Shown here: positions 10,962 through 21,495 of the stretch, one piece after another | Numbering within the stretch: the stretch's first letter is position 1 | Layout: the number at the start of each line of letters is the position of its first letter | DNA from: Clitopilus passeckerianus | Lineage: Eukaryota > Basidiomycota > Agaricomycetes > Agaricales > Entolomataceae | Length of the DNA stretch: 64,000 nucleotides | Assembly: GCA_944990035.1 (NCBI GenBank) | Contig: CALYLX010000082.1 | Location: forward strand, 372,001 to 436,000 | Direction: 5' to 3' | Notes under the pieces: generated by a model | Database searches by the model: none | Told to the model about the DNA's origin: nothing | Seen by the model: only the letters and a program-made list of their open reading frames with translations | Position numbers and translations under genes: made by a program

Positions 10962-11235
10962 GCTTTCGTTCTTTGAAGAGACTGTGTGTCGAGGTAGGGT
11001 GTCGCAGAGCTTTGGGACGGCCTTTATAGAGCGAGCTGAATATTTTCAAATACAGGACATATATCCTTTCCGAGTAAGTAAAAAACCAGAGCCGAACAGC
11101 AGCGATAGTCCTATCCGATACTGAAGGCTAAGTGTCGGCTTGGTAGTTGTGTCTGGAGGGTCCGAAGCATCCCTGAAGAGAAATGTACTAGTAGTTTGAC
11201 ACGGCGAATGGACGAGATAGACGGACGAGATGATA
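10740..11235. repeat. Tandem duplication, unit 2 (partner at 9690-10165)
   Basis: Direct repeat partner of unit 1. It covers exons 1 and 2, the promoter and the upstream flank of the intact small secreted protein gene. Confidence 0.8.
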
Positions 11236-11239
11236 TAGC

Positions 11240-12078
11240 ACAATGTAGAGACGCCCTTGGTAAAGCTAGACCTCCGAATGGTGGAATGTTGGTGCTGATT
11301 AAATTTCTAGCTCGAGTCGTCCTGGGACATCTTACTTAGGAGTATTAGACATAGGATCTTTATGTGGGAAAAGGCGAGATAAAATGGCAAGTTGGATCGT
11401 ACACTGTGACCACTTTGACATGCCTCATTTTTTCGGAAAAACTTGGGTTAAGTCGATCAATTTCGGGTTAGGAACTATTGTAACGCAGATTCCATAATCA
11501 GGGCTGGCGCATATCTCTCGAAGGTCCAGGACGGAAAGTCGGAAGAAGCCCGGGTGGAGGAGGAAGGCGAGACGAAGGAGGGGAAGGGAAACCGTATTGA
11601 CATTGGATGAGGGTGCTGTGTGTAGAAGATGCATGGGTAGGGAACGAGAAATTGCAGTCAAGGCCGTGGTCTGCAGGGTGGAATATCCTCGTGTATAGGT
11701 CCATCCAAATTCAAATAGACTGCATAGAACAAGTCGGAAACCCAAGCCTTCGTGTATCCCCTTGAATCTCGGCCTTTAGAATGAAAGTTCTTGCAAGCCA
11801 CCGAAAATCTCACGTAATATTAGTTGGATGTCATCGCTTGTCCTTTCCTTCCATGTCGGCCTAGGCCTCTGGTCACTGAAGCACGCTGAACGTTCCATAT
11901 TCATGGCACGCTGAAACTATCAAAGAAAGAACATAACAGCAGTTTGGAATCTGTAACAGCTACACCAATGATACTAAAGACCTCGCCTAAATCACATCAC
12001 GCTCATGTTCAACCTCATGGGCCATCTTCCTGATCCTGAAATGAGGTTGTCCAGGGCCATGCTCTTCGACTACCAACC
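11240..12078. other. Intergenic region
   Basis: No gene is recognised in these 840 bases. Near 11805-11821 the motif AAAATCTCACGTAATATT recalls the AT-rich motifs near 1213 and 4114. The last 60 bases (ATGAGGTTGTCCAGGGCC) resemble the upstream region of the other BTB genes. Confidence 0.45.
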
Positions 12079-13408
12079 ATGACAGAACAACCAGCACCCA
12101 AAGTCTCCTCTGCGGGTTCCTCCATTGCCTCTAAACTCTCAGAATCGTTGAATGACCCTCTGTTCAAAGATGATCTCTACTACCTTGACTTCGTTCAATT
12201 CGAGGTATGGATGTCCTTGCTTAAAGCTTTAGTTTGACACTCAATGCGTTAACAGGTGGAAGACACCATTCTAAGAGTTCCTCGTTACCACTTTACGAAT
12301 TCCCCAACAAGCCGCCAAGGCCCCCAGGCCCAAGTCGGAGAAGATCCTGATGAGGAGACTATTCAGCTACCGGACGTACAGCTTGAAGACTTTCACCAGC
12401 TTCTGACTATTTTACATCCTTTGTATGTCATTTCCCTGCATCATCCCCTTGTTAAATCATTCTGAACTTAGCCCCTGTAGAACCTCTGAAGACGGACCAA
12501 AAACTTTGGACCACTGGATCTCAGTCCTCTACCTCTCCACCCGCTACCAACTCTACAAAATTCGTCAACTTGCTATCGCTGCTCTTTCGAAATTCGACAT
12601 ACCCTCGATTAAACGAATCCTTCTCGCTCGCCAATTTGGTCTGGTAGATTGGCTCGCTACAGAGTACATGAACCTCGTTAAACGTTCAGCGAGCATCTCT
12701 TTTGAGGAAGCACAGGATCTAGGCCTCACAGCGACCATCAAGCTGAATCAAATCAGGGAATTCGTCCTAAAATCACCACGAAAACATCAGTCCAACGTTC
12801 AAAATCAGGCCCCCTCAGCCAAAACCGATGTTGACCTTTTTAATACCCCTCCTCCTAAAACAACACCCCCATCTTCGCTCCCTCGGGCTCTCTCAGACGA
12901 AGACCGCTACCTCAAAAATGTTGACGACGTCTTCGACGGCGAATTTACTTCGGCCAACGTTGTGGTCACAGACACCATCGAAAGAGCCATCCTAGCTCGT
13001 TCTCTTGGTGTCATTCAATGGCTTCGTCACGCCTACGTCGAGCTCGCTCGTCGTTCCGAAGGCCTCACCGAGCTTGAAGCTGAGAAGTTGGGTCTTGAGG
13101 CGTCCGTCGGGATCTGCAAGGTCAGGGAGAATATCCTTTGTGGTAACAATGGAGAAACCGGGAACAATGCCACGACGACAACGGGGACATGGGCACTCTC
13201 GAACGAACAGGAATGTGAGAAGTTGATTAAGGCGAAGTTTGAATTGGAGCTAGGGGATGTGAGGAGGGATGGGGCGTTGTATAGCGGGTTGGCGAGGAGT
13301 TCGGCTGCGGTGGTTGTGGTGAAGGATGAAGGAGAAGGGGTGGATGGGCATCAGGAGGACCAGAAGGGTTGGAAAGGGAAGGGCAAAAAGAAGAAGGCGA
13401 AGAAGTGA
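12079..13408 (+). CDS. BTB/POZ domain protein (paralog C) with duplicated C-terminal module
   Basis: Three exons (12079-12204, 12256-12422, 12481-13408) encode 406 residues. The BTB part holds LFKDDLYYLDFVQFE, VPRYHF and an acidic LEDFHQLLTILHPL segment. Then come ISVLYLSTRYQLYKIRQLAI and a helical module IKRILLARQFGLVDWL ... NLVKRSASISFEEAQDLGL. After a Pro/Thr-rich linker (residues about 215-255) the same module appears again, diverged: IERAILARSLGVIQWL ... ELARRSEGLTELEAEKLGL. A helix with AKFELELGDVRRDG and a very basic tail (KGKGKKKKAKK) close the protein. The basic tail could target the nucleus, which is inference. The usual agaricomycete BTB proteins have only one module. Paralog D follows 274 bases downstream on the same strand. 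Confidence 0.85.
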
Positions 13409-13682
13409 GGGCGCAAAGTCCGGTTGACGAGTTTTTCCGTGTGGCATGCACCTCGGTCGTAGCATCTACATTGGCCAATGTATGGAACACGTTTTTGCTT
13501 TATCATTGACCACGGAATGCATCATATGCTCAAGTCTTTCTCGCCAGCCCCTGAGCGTCGTTTGGGCGCCTTTCTTCCAGACCAGGTGACAGAGAATACG
13601 CACATGCTGACGAAAGCTTGTAAGTACCCAGATTTGGACCCACAGGCGCCTCTCGACATGAGGCACTTGCTGTCGAACCACC

Positions 13683-14926
13683 ATGACGGACCCGGAGACA
13701 CCCCCTGCGGTTCTATCTGAAAACGAGCCCCAGCCAGATTTGTGCACCGCTGAACCTGAATGCTCGCCGATGGATGATGTTGTACTCAAAGATGATCTCT
13801 ACTATCTCAGCTTCGTTCAATTTGACGTACGAGTGTGACCCATCAATAGGTGTTGTTGGGCGCTAAATAAGGCCATTCAGATTGAAGACTCAGTCATGCT
13901 CGTACCAAGATACCACTTCATGGGCCCGAGCTGTGTTCTGGGAGATCCTACCGACGATTCCTACACCAAGGACCAATTGGTCAGTCTCCAGGATGTGAAA
14001 ATAAAGGATTTTCATTGTCTTTTAAACGTGATGTACCCTCTGTGAGCTTCAACCACATCTACTGTTGGATCTCCAAGCTCATGGTAGTCTACAGATCCAC
14101 GGAAGACCTGCCCATTCCCTTCGTCAACTGGGTCTCGGTCTTGGATCTCTCGACCAAGTACAAACTCTTCAAAATACGCAAGCTCGCCTTCACCGAGCTA
14201 CAGGTTTACCAAATGTCAGCCGTGGAACGAATCACACTGGCACAATCGTACGGTCATCTCCGATGGCTTTCTTCTGGATATGTAAGCCTCGCCAAACGTA
14301 GCGAGAGCATAACATTCAAAGAAGCTCAAGGACTTGGCCTTGCAGCGGCAATCAAGATATGTCAGATTCGACAGTCAGCTCTGGAGGATATCGCCAAGAA
14401 GCGCGAAATCATGACCCGAAGCCGATATGGATCTCTACCGGAGCCAAAGAAATCCACAGAGAACTACCTCGCCAAGATTGACTCTCTCTTTGACAGGGAA
14501 CTTTCATCCATCGGCGTTACCGTCACCGATAGTATCGATCGGGCCATCCGAGCACGCTCTCTGGGTATACCAGAATGGCTGCGATACTGTTATCTTGAAC
14601 TCGCAAGGCGTCCAAGTGGCCTGTCAGAGCGGGAAGCCGAACGATTGGGACTAGAAACCTCGATCACGATATTCCAAGTAAGGGAGAGTATGCTCCATGA
14701 CGAAGATGGCAGAAGCAATGAGTCTGAGGCCGCCCTGAAGGAGTTAGAATACGAGCGGATGGTGAGGGCGAAGTTTGAACTGGAGCTAGGACAGGTACGA
14801 AGAGATGAGGCCGCGTTCAGTGGGTTGGTCCTGAATACCGCTGCGGAAATGGAGCATGAGGAGGATCCCAGCCGTGAGGCAACACCAGGTTTTACGAAGA
14901 AGAAGATTCTGAAGAAGAGGAAATGA
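13683..14926 (+). CDS. BTB/POZ domain protein (paralog D) with duplicated C-terminal module
   Basis: Three exons (13683-13826, 13881-14041, 14095-14926) encode 378 residues, with intron positions as in paralog C. The BTB signature is LKDDLYYLSFVQFD with VPRYHF. The helical part has VSVLDLSTKYKLFKIRKLAF. Module one is VERITLAQSYGHLRWL ... LAKRSESITFKEAQGLGLA. Module two is IDRAIRARSLGIPEWL ... LARRPSGLSEREAERLGLE. The C-terminus has RAKFELELGQVRRDE and a basic KKKILKKRK end. The linker between modules is shorter than in C. It is diverged from A and C, so this is an older duplication. Function is unknown beyond a likely protein-interaction role. Confidence 0.85.
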
Positions 14927-15212
14927 CGTTTATTGGGCAAGCTAATCGAAACAATGGTTGTATATCTACATACTTCTATAACGAACCATGTTTCTTTTCT
15001 CCTTACGCAATTTCAGTCCCCTTCTGCCTGGGCATAAACCTTCCCCCTTCCACCCCAACGCGTGATTCCAACTTCCACCTTTGCGTCCCGGCTCAGCTCA
15101 CCGAATGGGTCGCGATAGACCATCCCACAACTGGGCAGCTCCAAGAGATCCCAGACTCCTTCACTCAGCCTCCTGCGCTACGAGATAACATCAGGGAACA
15201 ATTATCAAACCG

Positions 15213-17274
15213 TCAATACTCCAATTTCGGGGAAGTAAAATCATACGGGCATACCTCTCTGCGTGCAGCCTTCGTTTTCGGATATCTCATGGCCACAGAG
15301 CCCATGTGGAAATCCAGCTCCCTATCTTCGGATGACCGCTTGCGTTTAAGTGCGGGGGAGGTGTAGAGTTTGTCGTCGGAAGGCGGTGGTGAAAGCGGTC
15401 GGAAAGGATCGTCCTTATCCATTCCTTCATCCGAGGCTTCCACTACATGAGCAACTGGGCGTTCCGGAGAGTTGGGCAAAGATGAAGACGGTGCAGGGGA
15501 GGCGCCAGATCGTTTCGGCGACGGATAAGCACGGTTCCCTCTGCGTTCTGCGGTCTTTGGACGATTGGGGGTACCGACACCTTTGGAGGGTAAAGGAGGC
15601 GGCAGGAACGTGATAACTCTCCTCCCTGCAGTCGCGCTCATTCCGGACTTGGTACCGGGAGGAAGCTGACCAGTTAATGTTGGAATCCGGAACTTCTGGG
15701 TTCGCTTGGGCTTCACTGGCGATGGCCTGGAAGATACTCTCGTTAGTTCTCTTTGACGGTCGTCTTGAAACGAGAGCTACAGACCCTTTGACGTTTCGCT
15801 TCCCTTTCTTAGGGAGAGTGGTGAACTCTTCATCTGGATCAACCGGATTGAAGTCATATGCGTCTTTGCGAGCTTTAGTGTGTCCTCCAAATTTGAAGCG
15901 CTTCGGCGTTCCAAGTAACGAGGGAGATGTGCTTCTTCTATGAGGAGTAGCATTGTCGTAGCGGATGCGTATTGGGTTGACTAATGCCTCCTCTTCTTCG
16001 TCCGATGATTCGTCAGGAAGACGAGGGGCAAGATGCAAACGGCTCTTTTGTTGACCTGTAGGGGTATATGGATCGTGCTTCTTGTTTGTATGCAGCGGGG
16101 TGGAGTGTCTGGTGATAAAATCCGGGTTACGATTAGTGCGGTCGATAAAAGGTTGATAGTCGTTGGTGTATGCGTCATTATCGTCTAAAGAAGGTCAGAG
16201 TCGCATTCAATGTGTCCATTAGCACTCACCAATAGCTGAGGGATGTCCTCCGGGCAGGTCGTTCCTATACTCGGGAGGATTGAAGGGTCTGATAGCCTTC
16301 TGGCAGCTGTTAGGTGCGTGGCTTCCGACCAGACCGGCTCGCATAGAAGACTGATAGAAAGGACGAATAGGCGATGAGAAATGAGTAGGTTCAGTGATCC
16401 CAGAATCCAGATAGTCAGTCGCTTTCGGTGGAGAGGAAAATGGTGCATTAGTGTGAGTCATCACGGGTGTTTTGAATCTCTCTGGCGCAGTGAGTAGACG
16501 TATAGAATTCAGCGAAGCAGAGGGAAGATTAGATGGTGTGTTCTGCCTAGAGGTGGTAATGCTAGGAGGGACAAAGCGACCACGTGGCTTTAGAGATTCA
16601 TGGGCCGTTGGTAGCGTTAGAGTATGCTCAGAAGTAGTCGCCTTGGTGGCTATATGCGTATGTTTGGGGATATCCGATGGAAGCCTTGGTGGAAGGATAG
16701 GTGGACAGGTTGGCAAAGTCGCTACTCGAGATACATTGGCGTTTGCCTGAGGCATCCTCGGAGACGGCGCAACCGATACGGTAGAAAGAGTAGAGAAAGG
16801 TACAGATTTAAATGCTTTCACCCCCGGGTTTGGAGCAACGAGAGTAGGTTCGACAAGGTGGTCTCCTCTTGGTCGATCAAGAGGTTGGATTGTCGTCTTC
16901 CCAGTAACATTCGGATTAACGGTAGCTTTGGTAATTTGTTGCTTCAGATGTTGCACAATGGTTCCTTTCTGAGCAGAGCCATTATTAGGCTTCGTAGGCT
17001 CCTTAAAGGGACCAGCAGTATTTGATTTCGTTTCCTTCTGACCGGAGTCTCCTCGCAGAGCCGCATTAATCTTCGCTATACTGAAGGGGTTCCGTTTATA
17101 GGGTACATATTCTTCTTCACCTTCTTCTTCTGCGATGTGATTCTTCGCCCCAGCACCTATAAGCACCTCGTTGGCTTGAGTATCAGAGTTTGAATCGCTG
17201 GAGGAATCCCAGCCCGAACAAGCTGCTCCCGTTCGTAGATTAAACGTCCATTCCGACGAGGTCTTGGGAGGCAT
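15213..17274 (-). CDS. Disordered basic protein of unknown function
   Basis: Three exons (16230-17274, 15785-16184, 15213-15726) with introns of 45 and 58 nt give 652 residues in phase. The N-terminus has MPPKTSSEWTFNLRTGA and an acidic EEEGEEEYVPYKRNPFS segment followed by KINAALRG, which look like the only conserved-looking parts. The rest is rich in Pro, Ser and Thr with many SP and TP sites and basic patches (PLPSKGVGTPNRPKT, PALKRKRSS), so a nuclear, phosphorylated protein is plausible. No domain is recognised. The promoter region is shared with the divergent HSP20 gene. Confidence 0.7.
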
Positions 17275-17603
17275 ATATAGTTTTAGTATTGATTCCTTCA
17301 GTAAGTGAAAGCCGCCAGATCAAGGTTAGTAGTAAGTGAGAGGTCGGGACGATGAATGTCAAGGTGAAAGAGAGCGTTCGGTTCGGATATCGGATTGGCC
17401 CAAGGATGAACGGGCCGAGAAACCGAGGTGGGTTTGGTGATGACTCAGCGACAGAAACCTCCAACTTTCGACGACCACCAGCTCATGCTGAACCACAATA
17501 TAATGCCTTCCTCCGACATGTCTGAACTTACGATGGCTCCAGAACGTGAAGATACTCGAACTCTCAGGGCTTCACAACTCGCCGTCGGCCTCGTCTCCAG
17601 GTC

Positions 17604-17616
17604 TTCTAGAAATTTC
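17604..17616 (+). promoter_or_regulatory. Heat shock element (distal)
   Basis: TTCTAGAAATTTC contains three alternating units (TTC-GAA-TTC, each two bases apart), the binding pattern of trimeric heat shock factor. It lies about 190 bases upstream of the HSP20 start. Confidence 0.7.
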
Positions 17617-17689
17617 TTCAGCAGTCTAGGCGCAGGTTCCAGCACTGGACTGGACGATGTAATGACTTTAGAATGACGCTTTGCCTCCA

Positions 17690-17707
17690 TTCTCGAAATT
17701 TCGGGAG
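17690..17707 (+). promoter_or_regulatory. Heat shock element (proximal)
   Basis: TTCTCGAAATTTCGGGAG has four alternating units (TTC-GAA-TTC-GAg) with correct two-base spacing. It lies about 110 bases upstream of the HSP20 start and 25 bases upstream of the TATA box. Confidence 0.85.
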
Positions 17708-17731
17708 AGCGCTCGTGATATTCCATGTGTC

Positions 17732-17738
17732 TATAAAA
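17732..17738 (+). promoter_or_regulatory. TATA box of the HSP20 gene
   Basis: TATAAAA lies 72 bases upstream of the HSP20 ATG and just downstream of the proximal heat shock element. Confidence 0.75.
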
Positions 17739-17803
17739 GCACTCGTGAGCTGCGACCAGCAGCGTCCTCAAGTCAAACAGCAGACCTTGCACTGATCTCT
17801 GAA

Positions 17804-18358
17804 ATGTCTGTCTTCCTCTACGAGCCTTACTACGACTTTGACCGCCTCTTCGAACATCCCTTCTTCCGCTGGGGTCCGGGCGCTGGTAACAACCGGCTGG
17901 CTCGCCGCAGCGCCGTGCACTCAAACCAAGGTAAAGTTCCCCTGCTGTGTTGCCCAACTCCCATGATACTGACATTTCGCCTTAGGATGGATTTGCACGA
18001 GAACGCGGAAAACAACACCGTCACAGCTTCGTTCGAGCTCCCCGGATTCAAGAAAGAAGACGTTGGCATTGACTTCCACAATGGCCGGCTCACGGTCTCT
18101 GCGGAGAACAAGATCTCCACTGAGCATGAGGAAGCTGGGTATGCAGTTCGGGAACGTCGCTTCGGCAAGTTCTCTAGGACTTTGCAGCTTCCACAGGGAA
18201 TCAAGGTAGGGGAGCAACGAATTATTGAGTTGAATATAGATGTTGACGGGACTTTTTAGGACGAAGAAATCAAGGCCAATATGGAGAACGGTATCTTGAC
18301 CGTCACCTTCCCCAAGAGTGCGCCAGAGATGGCAGCAAAGAAAATCTCTGTCGCTTAA
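17804..18358 (+). CDS. Small heat shock protein (HSP20/alpha-crystallin family)
   Basis: The protein begins MSVFLYEPYYDFDRLFEHPF and carries the alpha-crystallin domain (MDLHENAENNTVTASFELPG, VRERRFGKFSRTLQLPQGIK and, in the last exon, ENGILTVTFPK). It ends KKISVA. These ATP-independent chaperones hold unfolded proteins in cytosol and nucleus. The second intron (18206-18259) is clear. The first is not: the obvious donor at 17931 leaves a phase that does not match the acceptor at 17985. A 39 nt intron from 17947 restores the frame; otherwise one base is missing. Two heat shock elements and a TATA box upstream predict strong heat induction. Confidence 0.88.
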
Positions 18359-18847
18359 CGGGCCTATCCGAAGAACATTTATGATTATATACGAAATGTA
18401 TATCTTGTATCCCTAGCAATTCTGCAATTCTGAATGTATCATAATTTTCCTCATTTCCCGTTGGAAATTGCCTGAGTTTGTGACCGAGTCCCTAAATTGT
18501 CAATGGGCGTTACGTAAGCCTCAAACATCTCTTGCTGAAGCGCTCATTATCAGGTCTGCTTCGTTTTGACCAGCGTCCTACTACGTTTCGCGCTTTGATT
18601 CCGGCTGTTATTGAAGCTTGAGTTAGTTGATACTGTTGGGATCTGGAATACGCGCTCAGGTCGGACGATCCTGTAAGTTTCGTGAGTGATCATCCTGTTT
18701 CTTGTCACCAAACGCACACACGATCGACCCGAATGGTCCTCGGTGTTGCGACCTTCATAAGCTACATTCTGACTCGAGACTGAATCTTAGTGAAAGCTAC
18801 CGCCTCAAAACCGGAGAAATCTACCTCGGCAGCAAGGACATTGCGAC
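18359..18847. other. Intergenic region
   Basis: The 3' region of the HSP20 gene and the promoter of the CSN3 gene. No further gene is seen. Confidence 0.5.
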
Positions 18848-20624
18848 ATGGCCATTTCCAATCTAGACGATATTGTCAATGCAATCACGACCTCAAGTGA
18901 CCCGCGAAGCCTCAGAGACACGCTGAGGACTGCTCTACCGAAGGAAACACGCGAAACAATACTCGCAAGCACCCTGTCTGGTGGTCAAGATCCTTTGACT
19001 CTGTTGGATCCCAGGGAGAATACATTGGGGATGCTGTACATCCTGTGCGTTTATCGCCCCTTCTTACCTCTCTATATTTGCTGACCGGCTCCATCTTTAG
19101 TACTGCAAGATTGTCCCCCAGGCAATCACCTCCACCCTGGCAGATACTTCAAGCTTTCTGTAGTTCATTTAGACCACAAGATGCTCGATTTGCACTTGAT
19201 CGAGGTACCTTCATCCTAACTTACCGTTAGAAACTCCCGGCCATGCTAACTGCAAATTCCAGTCACCTCACTTGCAAAAGGCATAATCTCCCTTGCTGAA
19301 GCAACACATACGGTTAGTGGAGATTGACTTCGTCGATGTCCTGCTGACGCTGATTCTAGCTCTCTGCCGCAATCCCACTTCTCCATGACCTTATAACTCG
19401 ATACCCCTACGATTCGTCATATCTAACCACAATCCACCCGATCTTCGCCATGGTAAGCCCTTCCCGTATCCTTTCTACTCCTACACCCCGGACGCCTGAC
19501 ATCTCCCTCTCAGGCCTGCGTCAGAACCCAACGCTACACTCAAGCCCTCCAAGTCCTCTCAAACCCTATCACCAACGTTGACACCGATCTGTCCGATCTC
19601 CACTACAACGACAACTTAATTTATCACTACGCTGGAGGAATCGCATTGGCAGCCCTCAAACGCTGGTCAGAAGCCGAAGAGTTTTTCGAAATCTGCGTCA
19701 GCAGTCCCGGGAGCGTTCCTGCTGCGATCCAGTTGGAGGCGTTGAAGAAGTTGAGATTGGTGCAGCTGATCTCTAGAGGAACTGTGCGTCTAATTTCTCT
19801 TCCTTCCACCCTGTTTGAAGTGGCACTAAATCCGCAATTTCTTCAGACATTCTCTCTACCCAAGTACACGCATTCCAATTTGATTCGCATGTTCAAGAAT
19901 ACTCCCTATCAGGCCTTCGTCAACGCATACCCCCACAAACCTGAGCAACTGAGCGAGATCATCGAGAAGGAGAAACAAACTTTCACAACTGTATGCGCAC
20001 CACTTTTGTCTTGGAGAGACTCTATGATGCTCAACCCCAACGCAGGAAAAGAACATTGGTCTTCTGCTACAGGCTCTCGACCGAGTACCTCGCTGGGCAC
20101 TCAAGAAGCTTACAGCAACATACGTCACCCTCAGCCTAGCTGACATTGCCAGAGAAATCAAGATCAGCTCCGAGGACGAGGTTCGGCAGTTGCTCCTAAG
20201 CATGGTGAGTACACCTATCTATTATCTCCATGACTTATAGCGCTAAGACGCTGAACGTAGATCGAATCCAAAGACATCAGCGCTCAGATCTCTGCAGATG
20301 GAGCAGTCACCTTCTCCGACCCTGCTCCCGAGGTCACGAAGGCGCAAGTTGACAGGGTACTCCAGGAAGCTCAAGCTCAAGGTACAGCTTTGCTCAGGCT
20401 GGAGAAGAGTGTAGGCAGTAGCAAGGAGTATCTGACGAAGGTATGTTTCTCTCCATGCATCGGCATTTTCTCGGGAAAGAAGGGTTCTGACGGATGGGTC
20501 GACTTTGCAGGCTCTCAAGCACAAAGACGAAGGCGGTCAGTGGGGTATGGGGGCGGATCCGGAGGAACAGCTGTATAATATGGGCTCTGGACAGGGAGCA
20601 TGGACGGAGGAAGGCTTCCTTTGA
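18848..20624 (+). CDS. csn3: COP9 signalosome subunit 3
   Basis: Nine exons (18848-19044, 19101-19204, 19263-19312, 19360-19452, 19514-19783, 19847-19990, 20046-20204, 20261-20440, 20511-20624) sum to 436 residues with every phase consistent, close to the usual CSN3 length. The N-terminal half is helical repeats (YNDNLIYHYAGGIALAALKR, KRWSEAEEFFEICVSSPG). The PCI domain follows, with LPKYTHSNLIRMFKNTPYQ, ALKKLTATYVTLSLADIA and a winged-helix end (SSEDEVRQLLLSMIESKDI, ISADGAVTFSDP). The COP9 signalosome removes Nedd8 from cullins. The protein is expected in cytosol and nucleus as part of that complex. A PCI subunit of the proteasome lid (Rpn3) is the main alternative, but length and motifs favour CSN3. 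Confidence 0.85.
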
Positions 20625-20724
20625 ACGATTGCGGAAGGCGACTCGATTACTAGTTTGTACACTATTTCCAAAATGCCTACAGTTACAACAACGGCCGTCA
20701 ATGGAAAAGAAAAACCCATAATAT

Positions 20725-20808
20725 GGCTACCTGGCGCAATGGTAGCGCGTTTGGCTTCGATTGCTAAGCGGCACCAAAAGGTTGCAGGTTCGAGTCCTGC
20801 GGTGGTCA
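20725..20808 (+). tRNA. tRNA-Arg (anticodon TCG) with 12 nt intron
   Basis: The acceptor stem GGCTACC pairs with GGTGGTC, the D arm is GCGC/GCGC, the anticodon stem TTTGG/CCAAA and the T arm GCAGG-TTCGAGT-CCTGC. Removing 12 bases after position 37 leaves the loop CTTCGAA, anticodon TCG. A run of T (20809-20813) follows as polymerase III terminator. Confidence 0.88.
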
Positions 20809-20813
20809 TTTTT

Positions 20814-21495
20814 AAACCTGTCTCCTGCTTTTTTCTCGCCCTTCACAGTCAACCGAAGTTCATCAAGCAGAGCACAAGACACTCCATAACGTCGTCAAGA
20901 AAACTTCCCAACTTTCAAAGCTTCAGCTCCATCTATTTTATGCAAGCAACTAGCCACACGTTTTTATTTTCATAAATCTACGTTGTAATGAACAGGAGTT
21001 CGACATGAGTGTATACATGCTAGCATTTGTACAGATGAGAAACCATTGCAAATGTGCTCTTTGATAAATGTGGGTTTGGGAGACAAATCAATATGAATAT
21101 GGTTCTGCAGCAGGTAGATGTTGGTTGATGATGATGAACGATGAACGAGTCAAGGTTTTGAGACAAATCGAGATAATGATGACAATGGGAGGGTAGTATG
21201 GAGGAGAGGTATCGCGGCGGAGGGTGTGGTGGTAAATAGATATCACAACAAAACGAGTTGAAAGAAAATATCAGGAATATATAGTAAAACGAGCGGGCAT
21301 GAAAGTTCGTAACGGCAAGCAGAAAGAGCGATGGGAACGTGAGTCGTCAATGGTTTTAGTAGTAAATGCAAGGTGCCGAAGGGTGCCAACAGCAACGTGT
21401 GGTAAAGAAGCGGGATGTATGCCAGTCAGGAAGCAAGTCCGTGGGGTCAAGGTGATGCGAAGGTCCATGAATTGAGACATGCAGCAGACCAGCCA
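20814..21495. other. Intergenic region between convergent units
   Basis: AT-rich sequence downstream of the tRNA gene and of the minus-strand gene at 21496. No gene is recognised. Confidence 0.5.
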
